Source of the DNA: Thalassolituus maritimus
GTDB taxonomy: Bacteria > Pseudomonadota > Gammaproteobacteria > Pseudomonadales > Oceanobacteraceae
Assembly (NCBI GenBank): GCA_913019975.1
Contig: CAJWBH010000006.1
Span: forward strand, 62,001 to 126,000
DNA: 64,000 nt
Direction: 5' to 3'
Part shown: positions 38,116-47,058 of the stretch, piece by piece
Numbering within the stretch: position 1 is the stretch's first letter
Layout of the letters: each line of letters opens with the position of its first letter
The notes under the pieces: model-generated
The model's database searches: none
What the model saw: the letters and a program-made list of their open reading frames with translations, nothing else
Told to the model about the DNA's origin: nothing
Program-made: the position numbers and the translations under genes

Positions 38116-38439
38116 TCAGTCTTCCCAGACAACCCGTAAAGGTTCACCGAAGTCGTCGTATATGACTTTCTTTTTTGGGCCGGACGAGCGTTTTTCTGTG
38201 ATTTTCTTCTGGGGTTTGCGTCGGGCATCACGGCGTTCATCAATAGCGCGCAGAACGTCAGACACAGGGGTACGCTCCTGTCGTTTTTCAAACGACATGG
38301 CCTGTTCGTTGTAGCGGCCATCAATCAGGCCACTCTCTCCGCGTTCAAATTCGTGGACTTCACCACCATCGCTCAGGTATCGCTCGATATCCTGTTTCAG
38401 GCTGTCACGAATCTCTTGCTTACTAGCTCGTTTTTTCAT
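38116..38439 (-). CDS. Small highly charged protein, unknown function
   Basis: 107 residues, rich in Arg, Lys, Glu and Asp, with no membrane segment. Seen: MKKRASKQEIRDSLKQDIER then YLSDGGEVHEFERGESGL near residues 21-38. The (F/Y)-L-x-x-G-G-x-V-x-E pattern is reminiscent of SutA-type RNA-polymerase-binding regulators and of other small gammaproteobacterial proteins, but the rest does not match, so I make no functional call. ATG at 38439 overlaps the upstream membrane protein gene by 17 bp; the longer frame starts with TTG. Lies 16 bp upstream of the antiporter gene on the same strand. Confidence 0.65.
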   Translation of the reverse strand: MKKRASKQEIRDSLKQDIERYLSDGGEVHEFERGESGLIDGRYNEQAMSFEKRQERTPVSDVLRAIDERRDARRKPQKKITEKRSSGPKKKVIYDDFGEPLRVVWED

Positions 38440-38953
38440 TCTTCGCTTGAATCGCTGCTCGTACCCCAAGGGTGATGGCCATCAGCAGATAGCCCAATGC
38501 CATGGACCATTTAATGGTAGCGCAGATCGCTGCGATGGTAACAGCAGGGTCAGTGGGAATGGCTGTTTCAAACAGCAGTGGCTCGTGAATACTGTTCTCG
38601 ATGATATCCATCAGTGAGGGAATAACACCGAAAATAATCAGAAGATTCCAGCGCCCACCCAAGTCATTCTTCTTAAGTAACCAGGCCGTCAGGGTCACAA
38701 TCAGGCCGCCATACCAGAGAGGGTGGATATGATCGTAAGTGAAATGCGCCTGAAGACCGGCTTGTTGTACGGCACTGATCGACGCTAACAGTTCCCTGAA
38801 GCTGGCCGCATCGTAAGTAAACTGGAATGCGAACAGAAGATGCGATGCATTTGCACTGTGCAAGGTTGATGCAATAGTGGCTTGCGAAATGATGTAGATG
38901 GTTGCAAAAGCCAACGCAAGCCATCCACGGCCGAACCAGTTCTGTAGTGCCAT
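38423..38953 (-). CDS. Four-helix membrane protein, unknown function
   Basis: 176 residues with four hydrophobic segments: about 9-29, 78-94, 100-120 and 143-166. A conserved-looking His/Asp pair sits before TM2 (FTYDHIHPLWYGG). Overlaps the following small charged protein and probably forms an operon with it and the antiporter. I do not recognise the family. Confidence 0.7.
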   Translation of the reverse strand: MALQNWFGRGWLALAFATIYIISQATIASTLHSANASHLLFAFQFTYDAASFRELLASISAVQQAGLQAHFTYDHIHPLWYGGLIVTLTAWLLKKNDLGGRWNLLIIFGVIPSLMDIIENSIHEPLLFETAIPTDPAVTIAAICATIKWSMALGYLLMAITLGVRAAIQAKNEKTS

Positions 38954-39058
38954 TCCCTGTTCCTGAGTCTGTCGTCAGTGAGTTAATCGCTCAGAATGAC
39001 GACAGGTCAGGCAGTTTGCAAGGATTGTCGCTCTACTTGTTGCGGGAGCTGGTGCCTA

Positions 39059-39862
39059 TCAGTTAAAGAAGGTACGTAACGAATTATCGTAAGAAGCGCT
39101 GAGAACTTCTTCAACAGAGAGATCTTTCACCTCGGCGATTTTCTCTGCGATAAAGGGCAGATATTTGGGCGCATTTTCTGTCCCACGGTATGGGACCGGA
39201 GTCAGAAACGGAGAGTCAGTCTCCAGAAGCAGCCGGCTCATAGGGGTGGCGGCAACGACCTCGCGAACGTTGTCTGCCTTATTAAAGGTAACGATGCCGT
39301 TGATTCCCAGGCAGAAGCCCAGCTCAACCGCCAACTGGGCCAGTTCCATGCCACTGGTGAAGCTGTGAACCACGCCTTTGCGGTTCATCTGGGGGGCGTA
39401 TTCACGCAGTAGCGCCATGGTGTCGTCGTCGGCTTCACGCGTGTGGATGACGACTGGCAGGCCGGTATCGACAGCGATCTGAAGCTGCTCAGCAAAGACC
39501 TTGCGCTGCACGGCACGGTCACTGTTGTCGTAAAAATAGTCGAGACCAATTTCACCTATGGCGACAATCTTCTCGCGTTGACAATGCTCCCGAACAAAGC
39601 TGCCAGTTTCTTCGGTGTACTTTTCCGCATCGTGCGGGTGCACTCCCAGTGTGCCATAAACGTCGTGGTGCTCTTCTGTTAAAGCCAGTACTTGCCCCAT
39701 GTTCTCTGGCGCGACAGCGATTGTCATAAAGCGCTCGACACCAATATCACGACCCTGCTGCAGGATGTCTGATGCCGGTTGTTCCTTCAGATAGTCCAGA
39801 TGAAAGTGCGTTTCAATGATGGGCTGCTGATAGTTGGGGATATCTCTGCGTTTTTTGGCCAT
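39059..39862 (-). CDS. TatD-family metal-dependent hydrolase
   Basis: 267-residue TIM-barrel hydrolase of the TatD DNase family. Seen: metal-binding H-x-H in ETHFHLDYL, GTLGVHPHDAEKY, the catalytic-metal Glu in AIGEIGLDYFYDNSDR, FAEQLQIAVDTGLPVVIHTR, H-S-F-T-S-G and LLLETDSPFLTPVPYRG. These proteins have 3'-5' exonuclease activity and help in DNA repair and RNA turnover. Whether it corresponds to TatD, YcfH or YjjV of E. coli cannot be decided here. Confidence 0.92.
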   Translation of the reverse strand: MAKKRRDIPNYQQPIIETHFHLDYLKEQPASDILQQGRDIGVERFMTIAVAPENMGQVLALTEEHHDVYGTLGVHPHDAEKYTEETGSFVREHCQREKIVAIGEIGLDYFYDNSDRAVQRKVFAEQLQIAVDTGLPVVIHTREADDDTMALLREYAPQMNRKGVVHSFTSGMELAQLAVELGFCLGINGIVTFNKADNVREVVAATPMSRLLLETDSPFLTPVPYRGTENAPKYLPFIAEKIAEVKDLSVEEVLSASYDNSLRTFFN

Positions 39863-40412
39863 GTCGAATATGATAAAAAGTCATGAATGGGATGATGTGC
39901 GATTAAGCAATGACCCTAGGATATTGGTCATTATGTGATCGAAGTCATTATACGGGCCGAAAGGCGAGTATGACAGTTCAGTGTGACGGGCAGAAATCAG
40001 GATAGCCGCTATGGTTAAAAGAACGAGCCCCACACGTGAAGGTATGAACAGTGAGTAGTCATTCAGAACCTCAGATAGAGCATCACCTGAAGCACTTATG
40101 TGCCAACCTGGTACGTAATCTGTGTGGACCGTGTCGTTTTTCGGCGAACGATGCTTCCATTGAAGTACTTCACTCCGAAGCAACCGGTACAACAGTCGAC
40201 AACATCCCCCAAGCTCACTCGCATTCTGAGGCTGACCTCCGCGATGTGTGTGACGATATTGCCAGTGAGTGCCAGCGAATCCGGCGCTTTCAGTCTGTGC
40301 TGGGTCACCGTTGAATTATCGACGTTTGTGGTTCAGTAATGGTAAGAAAAGGTGTTGAGTGAGCGCTGTTTGATTGGCGTCACTCAACATACCCGAACAA
40401 ACGAGTGTTTCT
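39863..40412. other. 550-bp intergenic region between tatD-like and ribH
   Basis: Short frames occur on both strands but none shows a ribosome site plus recognisable protein. One (plus strand, ATG at 40151, 62 codons) has a loosely signal-peptide-like stretch, and one (minus strand, 39881-40192) has a single hydrophobic segment; they overlap each other and I trust neither. An inverted repeat AATGACC-N10-GGTCATT lies at 39909-39932, just upstream of the tatD-like gene, and the ribH terminator is at 40344-40388. Confidence 0.35.
40344..40388 (-). terminator. Rho-independent terminator of ribH
   Basis: GTTGAGTG (40354-40361) pairs with CACTCAAC (40381-40388); on the minus strand the hairpin is followed by a T-rich tract (TTTTCTT), 25 bp after the ribH stop codon. 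Confidence 0.75.
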
Positions 40413-40877
40413 TCAGGCGATCGCTGCCTTAGCGCGCAGAGAGCCATCGGCGGCATTGGCCAATTCCTGACCTTTCACCACGAAGTGGCGAGTGTAGTAT
40501 TGCTTGTGCTCGTCGTGCTCGTGGAAGTTATGTGGTGTCAGCACTGCGGTCAGTACCGGCACTTCGGTCTCCAGTTGCACTTGCATCAGCCCCTGACAGA
40601 CGGCATTGGCCACGAAGTCATGGCGATAAATGCCACCATCCACCACTAATGCGCTGCAGGCAACCGCGTCATAGCGACCGGTTTTTGCCAGAAGCTTGGC
40701 TTGCAGTGGGATTTCATAAGCGCCGGGTACGGCAACAACATCGATGTTGTCGGTGTTGTAACCGCGTTCTGCCAGACCTTCACGGAAACCGTCCAGGCAC
40801 TTCAGAACAATGTCGGTATGCCAGCTGGCATGGATAAAGGCAAAGCGGGCTTTGCTTGGGTCAAACGTAGTACTCAT
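40413..40877 (-). CDS. ribH: 6,7-dimethyl-8-ribityllumazine synthase, RibH2-like
   Basis: 154-residue enzyme of riboflavin biosynthesis that condenses 5-amino-6-ribitylamino-uracil with dihydroxybutanone phosphate. Seen: FIHASWHTDIV at the substrate pocket, VPGAYEIPLQAKLLAKTGRY, the catalytic His in GGIYRHDFVANAV, and VLTPHNFHEHDEH. The H-D-F-V and V-L-T-P-H-x-F-H-E sequences are those of the decameric type-II lumazine synthases (RibH2, Brucella-like), not the icosahedral E. coli type. It stands alone, away from ribBA/ribE, behind an FMN riboswitch and a good sigma-70 promoter. Confidence 0.92.
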   Translation of the reverse strand: MSTTFDPSKARFAFIHASWHTDIVLKCLDGFREGLAERGYNTDNIDVVAVPGAYEIPLQAKLLAKTGRYDAVACSALVVDGGIYRHDFVANAVCQGLMQVQLETEVPVLTAVLTPHNFHEHDEHKQYYTRHFVVKGQELANAADGSLRAKAAIA

Positions 40878-40881
40878 ATCG

Positions 40882-41003
40882 TCTCTCTCTCATATCCGGA
40901 CTGTGACCGTCGGCTCTGGAGTTTCACCAGATCTGCTGACCCTGTTTAACAGGCGCTCGCGGGCTATACCGCCGGTGGGGAATTGCACCCCGCCCCGAGA
41001 ATG
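40882..41003 (-). ncRNA. FMN riboswitch (RFN element) controlling ribH
   Basis: The minus strand shows the conserved RFN blocks in order: TTCTCGGGGCGGGGTG, CCCCACCGGCGGTAT, AGCCCGCGAGCGC, GGTCAGCAGATC(T)GGTG, CTCCAGAGCCGACGGT and AGTCCGGAT. The last block runs into ATGAGAGAGAGACGAT and the ribH ATG. Because the 3' strand of P1 holds the only purine-rich ribosome site, ligand binding should hide it and shut off translation; no clear terminator hairpin intervenes. Confidence 0.95.
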
Positions 41004-41030
41004 GTTGTTTCCCCTTTGCAGGGGGCGGCC

Positions 41031-41059
41031 AATATAGGCATATGGGCCGCTCAGGTCAA
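41031..41059 (-). promoter_or_regulatory. Sigma-70 promoter for the riboswitch-ribH transcript
   Basis: On the minus strand TTGACC (41054-41059) and TATATT (41031-41036) are 17 bp apart, a near-consensus promoter placing the transcript start about 20-25 nt before the RFN element. Confidence 0.75.
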
Positions 41060-41123
41060 AGGACGTCTGTTTTGGCGTTCAGAGAAAACCGGTACAATCT
41101 CCCGATCATTAACAGGGGGCAAC

Positions 41124-44100
41124 ATGGCCGGTCGCTTTGTTCATCTCAGAGTTCACTCCGAGTACTCGCTTTACGACAGTACAATTCGTGTAAAAAAACT
41201 GGTTCAGGCAGCCGCAGATGCGGGCATGCCGGCGGTTGCTTTAACGGATCAGGCCAATACCTATGCGCTGGTTAAATTCTACAAAACCGCATTGGGAGCA
41301 GGCCTTAAACCGATTCTGGGCGCGGACCTCTGGCTGGAAAACCCCGATGACCAGACGGCGCCTTTCCGCGTCTGCGCTTTATGTATCAATGATGATGGGT
41401 ACAAAAATCTCCGTGAGCTGGTGTCTCGTGGGTACAGCCAGAATCAGCACTTTGATAAAGCCATTGTTCGAAAAGAATGGCTATTCGAACAGTCAGCCGG
41501 TCTGATTCTGTTATCGGGTGGACGTGATGGCGATGTTGGTCAGCGGATCATTAAAGGTAAGCTTGAAGCGGCTGAGGCTCTGGTCGAAGAGTATATGGCG
41601 CATTTCCCGGATCGCTTCTATTTTGAGGTCCAGCGCACTGGGCGTGAGGGCGATGAAAATATTGTCCGCGCGGGCATGGCGATGGCCAGTAAGCTGGATG
41701 TACCCCTTGTCGCCACCAATGACGTACGTTTTATCAAAGCCGATGACTTTGAAGCTCACGAAACCCGTGTGTCTATTGGTCAGGGCTTTGCGTTGGACGA
41801 TCCACGTCGTCCACGTGAATACAGTGAGCAGCAGTATTTCCGCTCGGGCGAAGAAATGGAGTCGCTGTTCAGTGATATTCCGTCCGCCATTGAAAACACC
41901 GTGGAGATTGCCAAGCGGTGTTCGGTAGAAGTCGAACTGGGCACCTACTACTTGCCGGACTATCCGATTCCGGAAGGTATGAACGAGGACGACTTTTTCC
42001 GCAAGATTTCTGAGGTAGGTCTGAATGAGCGCCTGGACGTCATTCTGGCTGGGATACCTAAAGACTCACCGGAATACGCCGAAAAGCGCAAACCTTACGA
42101 TGACCGTCTGAAGTTCGAGCTGGATATTATTATTCAGATGGGATTCCCCGGTTATTTCCTGATCGTAATGGACTTTATTCAGTGGGCCAAAGATCACGAT
42201 ATTCCGGTTGGCCCGGGGCGGGGTTCCGGTGCGGGCTCGTTGGTGGCCTACGCGCAGAAAATTACCGACCTTGATCCGCTCGAATACGACCTGCTGTTCG
42301 AACGATTCCTGAACCCGGAACGTGTCTCCATGCCTGACTTCGATATCGACTTCTGTATGGAAGATCGTGAGAAGGTGATTCAGTACGTGGCCGACAACTA
42401 CGGCCGTGAGGCGGTGTCTCAGATCGTAACCTTCGGCACCATGGCGGCGAAGGCGGTAGTGCGTGACGTGGCCCGTGCTCAGGGCAAGTCGTTTGGTTTG
42501 GCCGATAAGCTCTCTAAGCTGATTCCGGGTGATCCGGGCATGACGCTGGAGAAAGCTTTGTCGACCGAAGCCCTGCTGAAAGAATTCCTCGACGAAGACG
42601 AAGAAGCCCAGGAAATCTGGGAAATGGCCCTCAAGCTTGAGGGGATTGCCCGTCAGACCGGTAAACATGCTGGTGGTGTGGTGATCGCACCGACTAAATT
42701 GACCGACTTCTCGGCGACAGCCTGTGAACCAGACGGTACCGGTCTGGTGACTCAGTTTGATAAGAACGACGTGGAAGAAGCCGGCCTGGTGAAGTTCGAC
42801 TTCCTGGGTCTGCGGACCCTGACCATCATCGACTGGGCGCTCGAAACCATTAACCGCAAGCAAGCGGAAAAAGGGTTGGAGCCGGTGGACATCAATATGA
42901 TTCCACTCGATGACGAGCCCTCCTACAAGCTGCTGAAAGAAGCCAAAACCACCGCGGTATTCCAGCTCGAATCGCGCGGGATGAAAGATCTGATCCGCCG
43001 TCTCCAGCCGGATAACATCGAAGACATGATCGCACTGGTGGCCCTGTTCCGTCCGGGGCCGCTGGAATCCGGCATGGTGGACGACTTTATTAACCGTAAG
43101 CACGGTCGTGCCGAAGTCGCCTATCCACACCCAGATTTCCAACACGAAACCTTGAAAGAAACGCTTGAGCCTACGTACGGAGTTATCGTCTATCAGGAAC
43201 AGGTGATGCAGATCGCCCAGATCCTTGCGGGCTACACGCTGGGCGGCGCAGACATGTTGCGTCGTGCCATGGGTAAGAAAAAGCCAGAAGAGATGGCCAA
43301 ACAGCGGGATACTTTTCGTGAGGGTGCTATCTCGGTGGGGGTAGACCCGGATCTGGCGATGAAGATCTTCGACCTGGTAGAGAAATTTGCAGGTTACGGC
43401 TTCAACAAGTCTCACTCCGCTGCTTACGCTGTCGTTTCTTATCAGACTCTGTGGCTGAAACAGCACTTCCCTGCGCCCTTTATGGCGGCGGTACTGACCT
43501 CGGACATGCAGACCACCGACAAGGTGGTGGTCTTTATCGAAGAGTGTCGGGAGATGGGCATTGAGCTCATCCTACCGGACGTAAACCAGAGCCAGTACGG
43601 CTTTACCGTGAATGATGACGACGCCATCGTTTATGGTCTCGGCGCGGTGAAGGGCGTGGGTGAAGGCCCGATTGACGCCATTATTGCTGCCCGTAAAGAC
43701 GGCCCTTTCCGTGACATGTTTGATTTCTGCAAGCGGGTTGACCCGAAGAAAATCAACAAACGGGTAATGGAGGCGCTGGTGCGTTGCGGTGCCTTTGACC
43801 GTCTTGAGTACACTGCACCGCGTTCGGTGCTGATGGCCAGCATCGAAGATGCCATCAAGGCAGCTAACCAGAGCGCCGCAAATGAAGCCGCCGGCATGTT
43901 CGACATGTTTGGTGAAGTCGAAGCTGAAGAGGCCGTCACTGGCGATGTTTATGAACGTCATCGTCGTCTGCGTGACTGGAGCCTGAAAGAGCGCTTACAA
44001 GGCGAAAAAGATACGCTCGGTCTGTTCGTCACGGGTCACCCATTCGATGAATATGAGAAAGAGGTCCGCCAGTTAGTGCCGACCCGCCTGTCACACCTGC

Positions 44101-44618
44101 AGGAAGCCAAAGCACCGCAGAAGCTCTCTGGTCTGGTGGTTGATATGCGGGTGATGAAGAATAAGCGCGGCGACAATATGTGCTTCGTCACTCTGGATGA
44201 CCGCTCTGGCCGGATGGAAGTCGCACTTTTCTCCGATGTTTATGAACAGGTGCGCGAGGTCGTCGCTAAAGATAAGGTGCTCGTCGTCGAAGCTCAGATC
44301 AGCCACGACGATTACTCAGGCGGCCTGAAAGCTACTGGGCGCAATGCTATGGAAATCAGCCAGGCTCGCCTCACTTACGCCAATTCAGTTCGTGTCAGCG
44401 TCGATGGTGAGGTCAACCCCGATACCTTCTGTCAGCGCCTTGCTAAGCTACTGCAACCCTTAGAAAACGGCTGCCCTGTGGTTCTGGACTATCGCAACGA
44501 AGTTGCGAGTTGTGATATCCGTCTCGATGATCGTTGGCGTATCAATCCAACCGATGAGCTATTACAGGAGTTGAGATACGAATTCGGCGAGGCCTCCGTT
44601 GAGCTTGTCTTCAGCTGA
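41124..44618 (+). CDS. dnaE: DNA polymerase III alpha subunit (replicative)
   Basis: Catalytic subunit of the chromosomal replicase. Seen: 1164 residues; PHP domain starting FVHLRVHSEYSLYDSTIRVK; palm motif GPGRGSGAGSLVAYAQKITD; catalytic acids in MPDFDIDFCMEDREKV; fingers, tandem helix-hairpin-helix, OB-fold (LSGLVVDMRVMKNKRGDNMC) and a tau-binding C-terminal domain. Start is the ATG at 41124 preceded by AGGGGG; the frame opens 47 codons earlier, inside the ribH leader, but those residues are not part of the family. A weak -35/-10 pair (TTGGCG, TACAAT) is visible at 41072-41098. It overlaps tilS; in many gammaproteobacteria accA lies between the two, but not here. Confidence 0.98.
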   Translation: MAGRFVHLRVHSEYSLYDSTIRVKKLVQAAADAGMPAVALTDQANTYALVKFYKTALGAGLKPILGADLWLENPDDQTAPFRVCALCINDDGYKNLRELVSRGYSQNQHFDKAIVRKEWLFEQSAGLILLSGGRDGDVGQRIIKGKLEAAEALVEEYMAHFPDRFYFEVQRTGREGDENIVRAGMAMASKLDVPLVATNDVRFIKADDFEAHETRVSIGQGFALDDPRRPREYSEQQYFRSGEEMESLFSDIPSAIENTVEIAKRCSVEVELGTYYLPDYPIPEGMNEDDFFRKISEVGLNERLDVILAGIPKDSPEYAEKRKPYDDRLKFELDIIIQMGFPGYFLIVMDFIQWAKDHDIPVGPGRGSGAGSLVAYAQKITDLDPLEYDLLFERFLNPERVSMPDFDIDFCMEDREKVIQYVADNYGREAVSQIVTFGTMAAKAVVRDVARAQGKSFGLADKLSKLIPGDPGMTLEKALSTEALLKEFLDEDEEAQEIWEMALKLEGIARQTGKHAGGVVIAPTKLTDFSATACEPDGTGLVTQFDKNDVEEAGLVKFDFLGLRTLTIIDWALETINRKQAEKGLEPVDINMIPLDDEPSYKLLKEAKTTAVFQLESRGMKDLIRRLQPDNIEDMIALVALFRPGPLESGMVDDFINRKHGRAEVAYPHPDFQHETLKETLEPTYGVIVYQEQVMQIAQILAGYTLGGADMLRRAMGKKKPEEMAKQRDTFREGAISVGVDPDLAMKIFDLVEKFAGYGFNKSHSAAYAVVSYQTLWLKQHFPAPFMAAVLTSDMQTTDKVVVFIEECREMGIELILPDVNQSQYGFTVNDDDAIVYGLGAVKGVGEGPIDAIIAARKDGPFRDMFDFCKRVDPKKINKRVMEALVRCGAFDRLEYTAPRSVLMASIEDAIKAANQSAANEAAGMFDMFGEVEAEEAVTGDVYERHRRLRDWSLKERLQGEKDTLGLFVTGHPFDEYEKEVRQLVPTRLSHLQEAKAPQKLSGLVVDMRVMKNKRGDNMCFVTLDDRSGRMEVALFSDVYEQVREVVAKDKVLVVEAQISHDDYSGGLKATGRNAMEISQARLTYANSVRVSVDGEVNPDTFCQRLAKLLQPLENGCPVVLDYRNEVASCDIRLDDRWRINPTDELLQELRYEFGEASVELVFS

Positions 44619-45951
44619 GCAGCTGCGTATTGAGTTAACTGAGGCACTCGCACCGGTATTCTCAGAATACCCCGGTACGGCTGTGTATCTCGCGTTGAGC
44701 GGCGGCATGGACTCCCGTCTGATGCTCGATTGCATTGCCTCCCGGCCAGAGTGGTGCTCACGGGTGACGGCGATTCATGTTAATCATGGCCTTAGCCCGG
44801 ATTCAGACCTCTGGCAGCAGGAATGCCAGCGTCACTGTGAAGCCTGTGGTGTTTCTTTCATCGGCCGGAAGGTAACGCTGGAATACAAAGGGCAGGGAAC
44901 CGAAGCCGCTGCCCGGGACGCCCGCTACGCCGCTTTTCAGCAGTTGCTCCCGCCCCAGGCTCTGTTACTGACCGCACATCACGGTTCTGACCAGGCGGAA
45001 ACCCTACTGCTGCGGTTATTTCGTGGCAGCGGTTTGGCCGGACTCAAAGGAATGTCACCCAGTCGTAAGCTGACCCGTCACCCTGACGATGAACGCACAG
45101 TCGTGCGTCCGTGGTTGGGGTTTACGCGAGAGCAATTGGCCCTGGCCGCAAGAGGGCTGAGTTGGATTGAAGATGATTCTAATCTGGATCAGACCTTCGA
45201 TCGTAACTGGATCAGGCACAGTTTACTGCCGTCACTGCAGGCCCGGTATCCGTCTATTGAGTCAACCCTCATCGAAACCACACACCACCTGTCCGCTGAC
45301 CATCAGTTATTGATGGATCTACTCTCGCCGGTATTAGATGAGGCGATCTCAGAATGTAACTGGCCGGCCACTGCCCCCTTTTGCCTCTCTGTCGAAGCAG
45401 TTAATGAGCGGTCTCCGCGGGTGCGTTTTCATCAGGTCAGGTATTGGCTTCAGAAAAATGGATTACCCATACCTCAGGGAAAGAAGGTCTGGCACTGGCT
45501 GGAACAGGCCTTGAGCGCAGGGCCAGACCGCCAGCCGAGCTTACGGTTTGACGGTGTCGTACTACAGCGTTTCAAACAGCACCTTTATGCATGGAGTGAA
45601 CAAAAGACGCCAGATAGTGTCGACTGTATACCGGTGACATGGGGGCGGGGTACCATCGCGCCCTTAGAAAATAGTCGACTCTTGCCTGAGGGCTGGTCGG
45701 TATTGCCCGCCCGGCAATGTGCGTCGAAAGTTCTGCGCCGAGAAGGGCAACAGACGAAAACATTGAAGAACGTGTGGCAGGAAAACGGTGTTCCGGTCTG
45801 GCTCAGAGATGACTGGCCCATGCTGATTTACCAGGGTGATATTCTGGCCGTTCTGGGTTTGATGAATGAATGTTCTCCTGAATGTGAACCGGTAGACATT
45901 TTAAGCCTCAAATGGCGCCAGGGCGCTATTTGGAGGGAAACGACTGAATGA
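44599..45951 (+). CDS. tilS: tRNA(Ile)-lysidine synthetase
   Basis: Modifies C34 of the AUA-reading tRNA-Ile to lysidine using ATP and lysine, an essential function. Seen: 450 residues; PP-loop ATPase motif LSGGMDSRLMLD, AIHVNHGLSPDSDLWQQECQ, TAHHGSDQAETLLLRLFRGS and the C-terminal TilS domains (RREGQQTKTLKNVWQENGVP). No ATG fits; the likely start is TTG at 44599, with GAGG upstream, inside the last 20 bp of dnaE, or a second TTG at 44605. Translation is thus probably coupled to dnaE. Confidence 0.95.
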   Translation: MSLSSAEQLRIELTEALAPVFSEYPGTAVYLALSGGMDSRLMLDCIASRPEWCSRVTAIHVNHGLSPDSDLWQQECQRHCEACGVSFIGRKVTLEYKGQGTEAAARDARYAAFQQLLPPQALLLTAHHGSDQAETLLLRLFRGSGLAGLKGMSPSRKLTRHPDDERTVVRPWLGFTREQLALAARGLSWIEDDSNLDQTFDRNWIRHSLLPSLQARYPSIESTLIETTHHLSADHQLLMDLLSPVLDEAISECNWPATAPFCLSVEAVNERSPRVRFHQVRYWLQKNGLPIPQGKKVWHWLEQALSAGPDRQPSLRFDGVVLQRFKQHLYAWSEQKTPDSVDCIPVTWGRGTIAPLENSRLLPEGWSVLPARQCASKVLRREGQQTKTLKNVWQENGVPVWLRDDWPMLIYQGDILAVLGLMNECSPECEPVDILSLKWRQGAIWRETTE

Positions 45952-45955
45952 TATT

Positions 45956-46525
45956 ATGACGTTATCTATGACAGACAGCAGAAAGCAAACTTGCAAAACG
46001 AAGCGCTGCTGGATAAGGATGTCTGCAGTAATAAGTATTGTATCGCTGATCTTTCTGGCCGGGTGTGAGGACCAGACCGCAAAAATACTGCGTGGAGAAA
46101 AGCCAGTCTCAAATTTATGGTCTGAAATGGGGACTGCCTCTCAGACAGAGGCAGAGGCAAGCGACGATACTTCAGCTCAGAGTAAGTCAGATCAGAATTC
46201 TGATCCGGAAGGCGTATCAGGATCAGAAGAGAGTTCTGAGGCTGAAAAGACTTTTCTGAAGACAGTAACGAAAGTAAAAGAAGAGAATAAAAATAAAGAC
46301 AAAAGGCCCCTGAATTTATCTTTGCCCTCGATGTCCTGGGAGACGATAGGAGGTGACGGTTCTTCTCGCGGCGTGCTCCCCGATGTATTCCGGGAAATAC
46401 CGCAGGAGTCGACATTGAACTTCTCCGGAAAACTGCTCTGGGATGAATCAGAAGAGGCTAGGCAAATGCCGATCGAAGATACAATTAAAGGCGCAGAGGT
46501 AGAACTGCAGTTCTATTTGCCCTGA
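45956..46525 (+). CDS. Predicted lipoprotein, unknown function
   Basis: 189 residues. Seen: lipobox L-A-G-C with Cys37 (or Cys16 if the internal ATG M22 is used), followed by E-D so that retention in the inner membrane is possible; a low-complexity Ser/Glu/Gln/Asp region (about 60-110), a Lys/Asn-rich stretch, then a short folded-looking C-terminus ending in LQFYLP. ATG lies 4 nt after the tilS stop. No family recognised. The acidic, disordered middle suggests a linker or anchor role, but this is only a description. Confidence 0.65.
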   Translation: MTLSMTDSRKQTCKTKRCWIRMSAVISIVSLIFLAGCEDQTAKILRGEKPVSNLWSEMGTASQTEAEASDDTSAQSKSDQNSDPEGVSGSEESSEAEKTFLKTVTKVKEENKNKDKRPLNLSLPSMSWETIGGDGSSRGVLPDVFREIPQESTLNFSGKLLWDESEEARQMPIEDTIKGAEVELQFYLP

Positions 46526-46536
46526 CAGGATAAGCC

Positions 46537-47049
46537 ATGAATCTGTTAATACGTTTTTTTCTTCTCTGGCTGTTCAGCGGCCAGACACAGCATAGCAAGA
46601 GCGATACGGTCAGGCAGAGTTACCGCATCCAGCCGCATGATATGGGCTGGCGGAACCATCTTCCAAATTTCCGCTTTCTGAGTTTTATGGAATTAGGAAG
46701 GTTTCAGTTCTGGAGAGGGCTTAAACAAGAACTGAAGCGGCCTGCGGGGATGCGTCTGATTGCCGCGCAGGACATGATTTATATCCGCCCGGTAGGTTTT
46801 CTCGCCCGGCTGGATATGGAGACCACTCTTCTGGGGTGGGATAAGAAGTACGTATATTTCAGACACGATTTTTACGTGGGGAAAAAACTGGTGGCAACTG
46901 GAATCGTGAAGGAAGCGTGTGTCGCCAAAGGAGCAGTTCTGTCCCCGGAAGATATTTTCAGTGGAGAAAGTCCACAGAGTGCTGCGGGTATCGTGGAGAG
47001 CTGGCAGCAATTTCAGGCGGAAGTCCGGAGTGCATCGGGACCCCGCTGA
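46537..47049 (+). CDS. Thioesterase-like hotdog-fold protein
   Basis: 170 residues. The pattern PHDMGWRNHLPNFRFLSFME followed by L-G-R corresponds to the hotdog-fold acyl-CoA thioesterase signature (D-x-D-x-x-x-H-x-N-N-x-x-Y-x-x-x-M-E-x-G-R), and later DMETTLLGWDKKYVYFRHDF and A-T-G-I-V-K-E match the beta-sheet core of the THEM6/4HBT-like group. The N-terminal 15 hydrophobic residues could be a membrane anchor or uncleaved signal. It lies between a lipoprotein gene and a GST gene, 9 nt before the latter. Acyl-CoA substrate unknown. Confidence 0.75.
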   Translation: MNLLIRFFLLWLFSGQTQHSKSDTVRQSYRIQPHDMGWRNHLPNFRFLSFMELGRFQFWRGLKQELKRPAGMRLIAAQDMIYIRPVGFLARLDMETTLLGWDKKYVYFRHDFYVGKKLVATGIVKEACVAKGAVLSPEDIFSGESPQSAAGIVESWQQFQAEVRSASGPR

Positions 47050-47058
47050 GGAGGTCCG

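Noticed and set aside
39881..40330. Overlapping short frames on both strands, one with a hydrophobic segment and one signal-peptide-like
   Set aside because: They compete for the same DNA, lack Shine-Dalgarno sequences and show no family features.
42066..43466. A 466-codon open frame antisense to dnaE
   Set aside because: dnaE is unambiguous in this stretch; the antisense frame is Phe/His/Gln-rich without motifs, a typical shadow of a biased gene.
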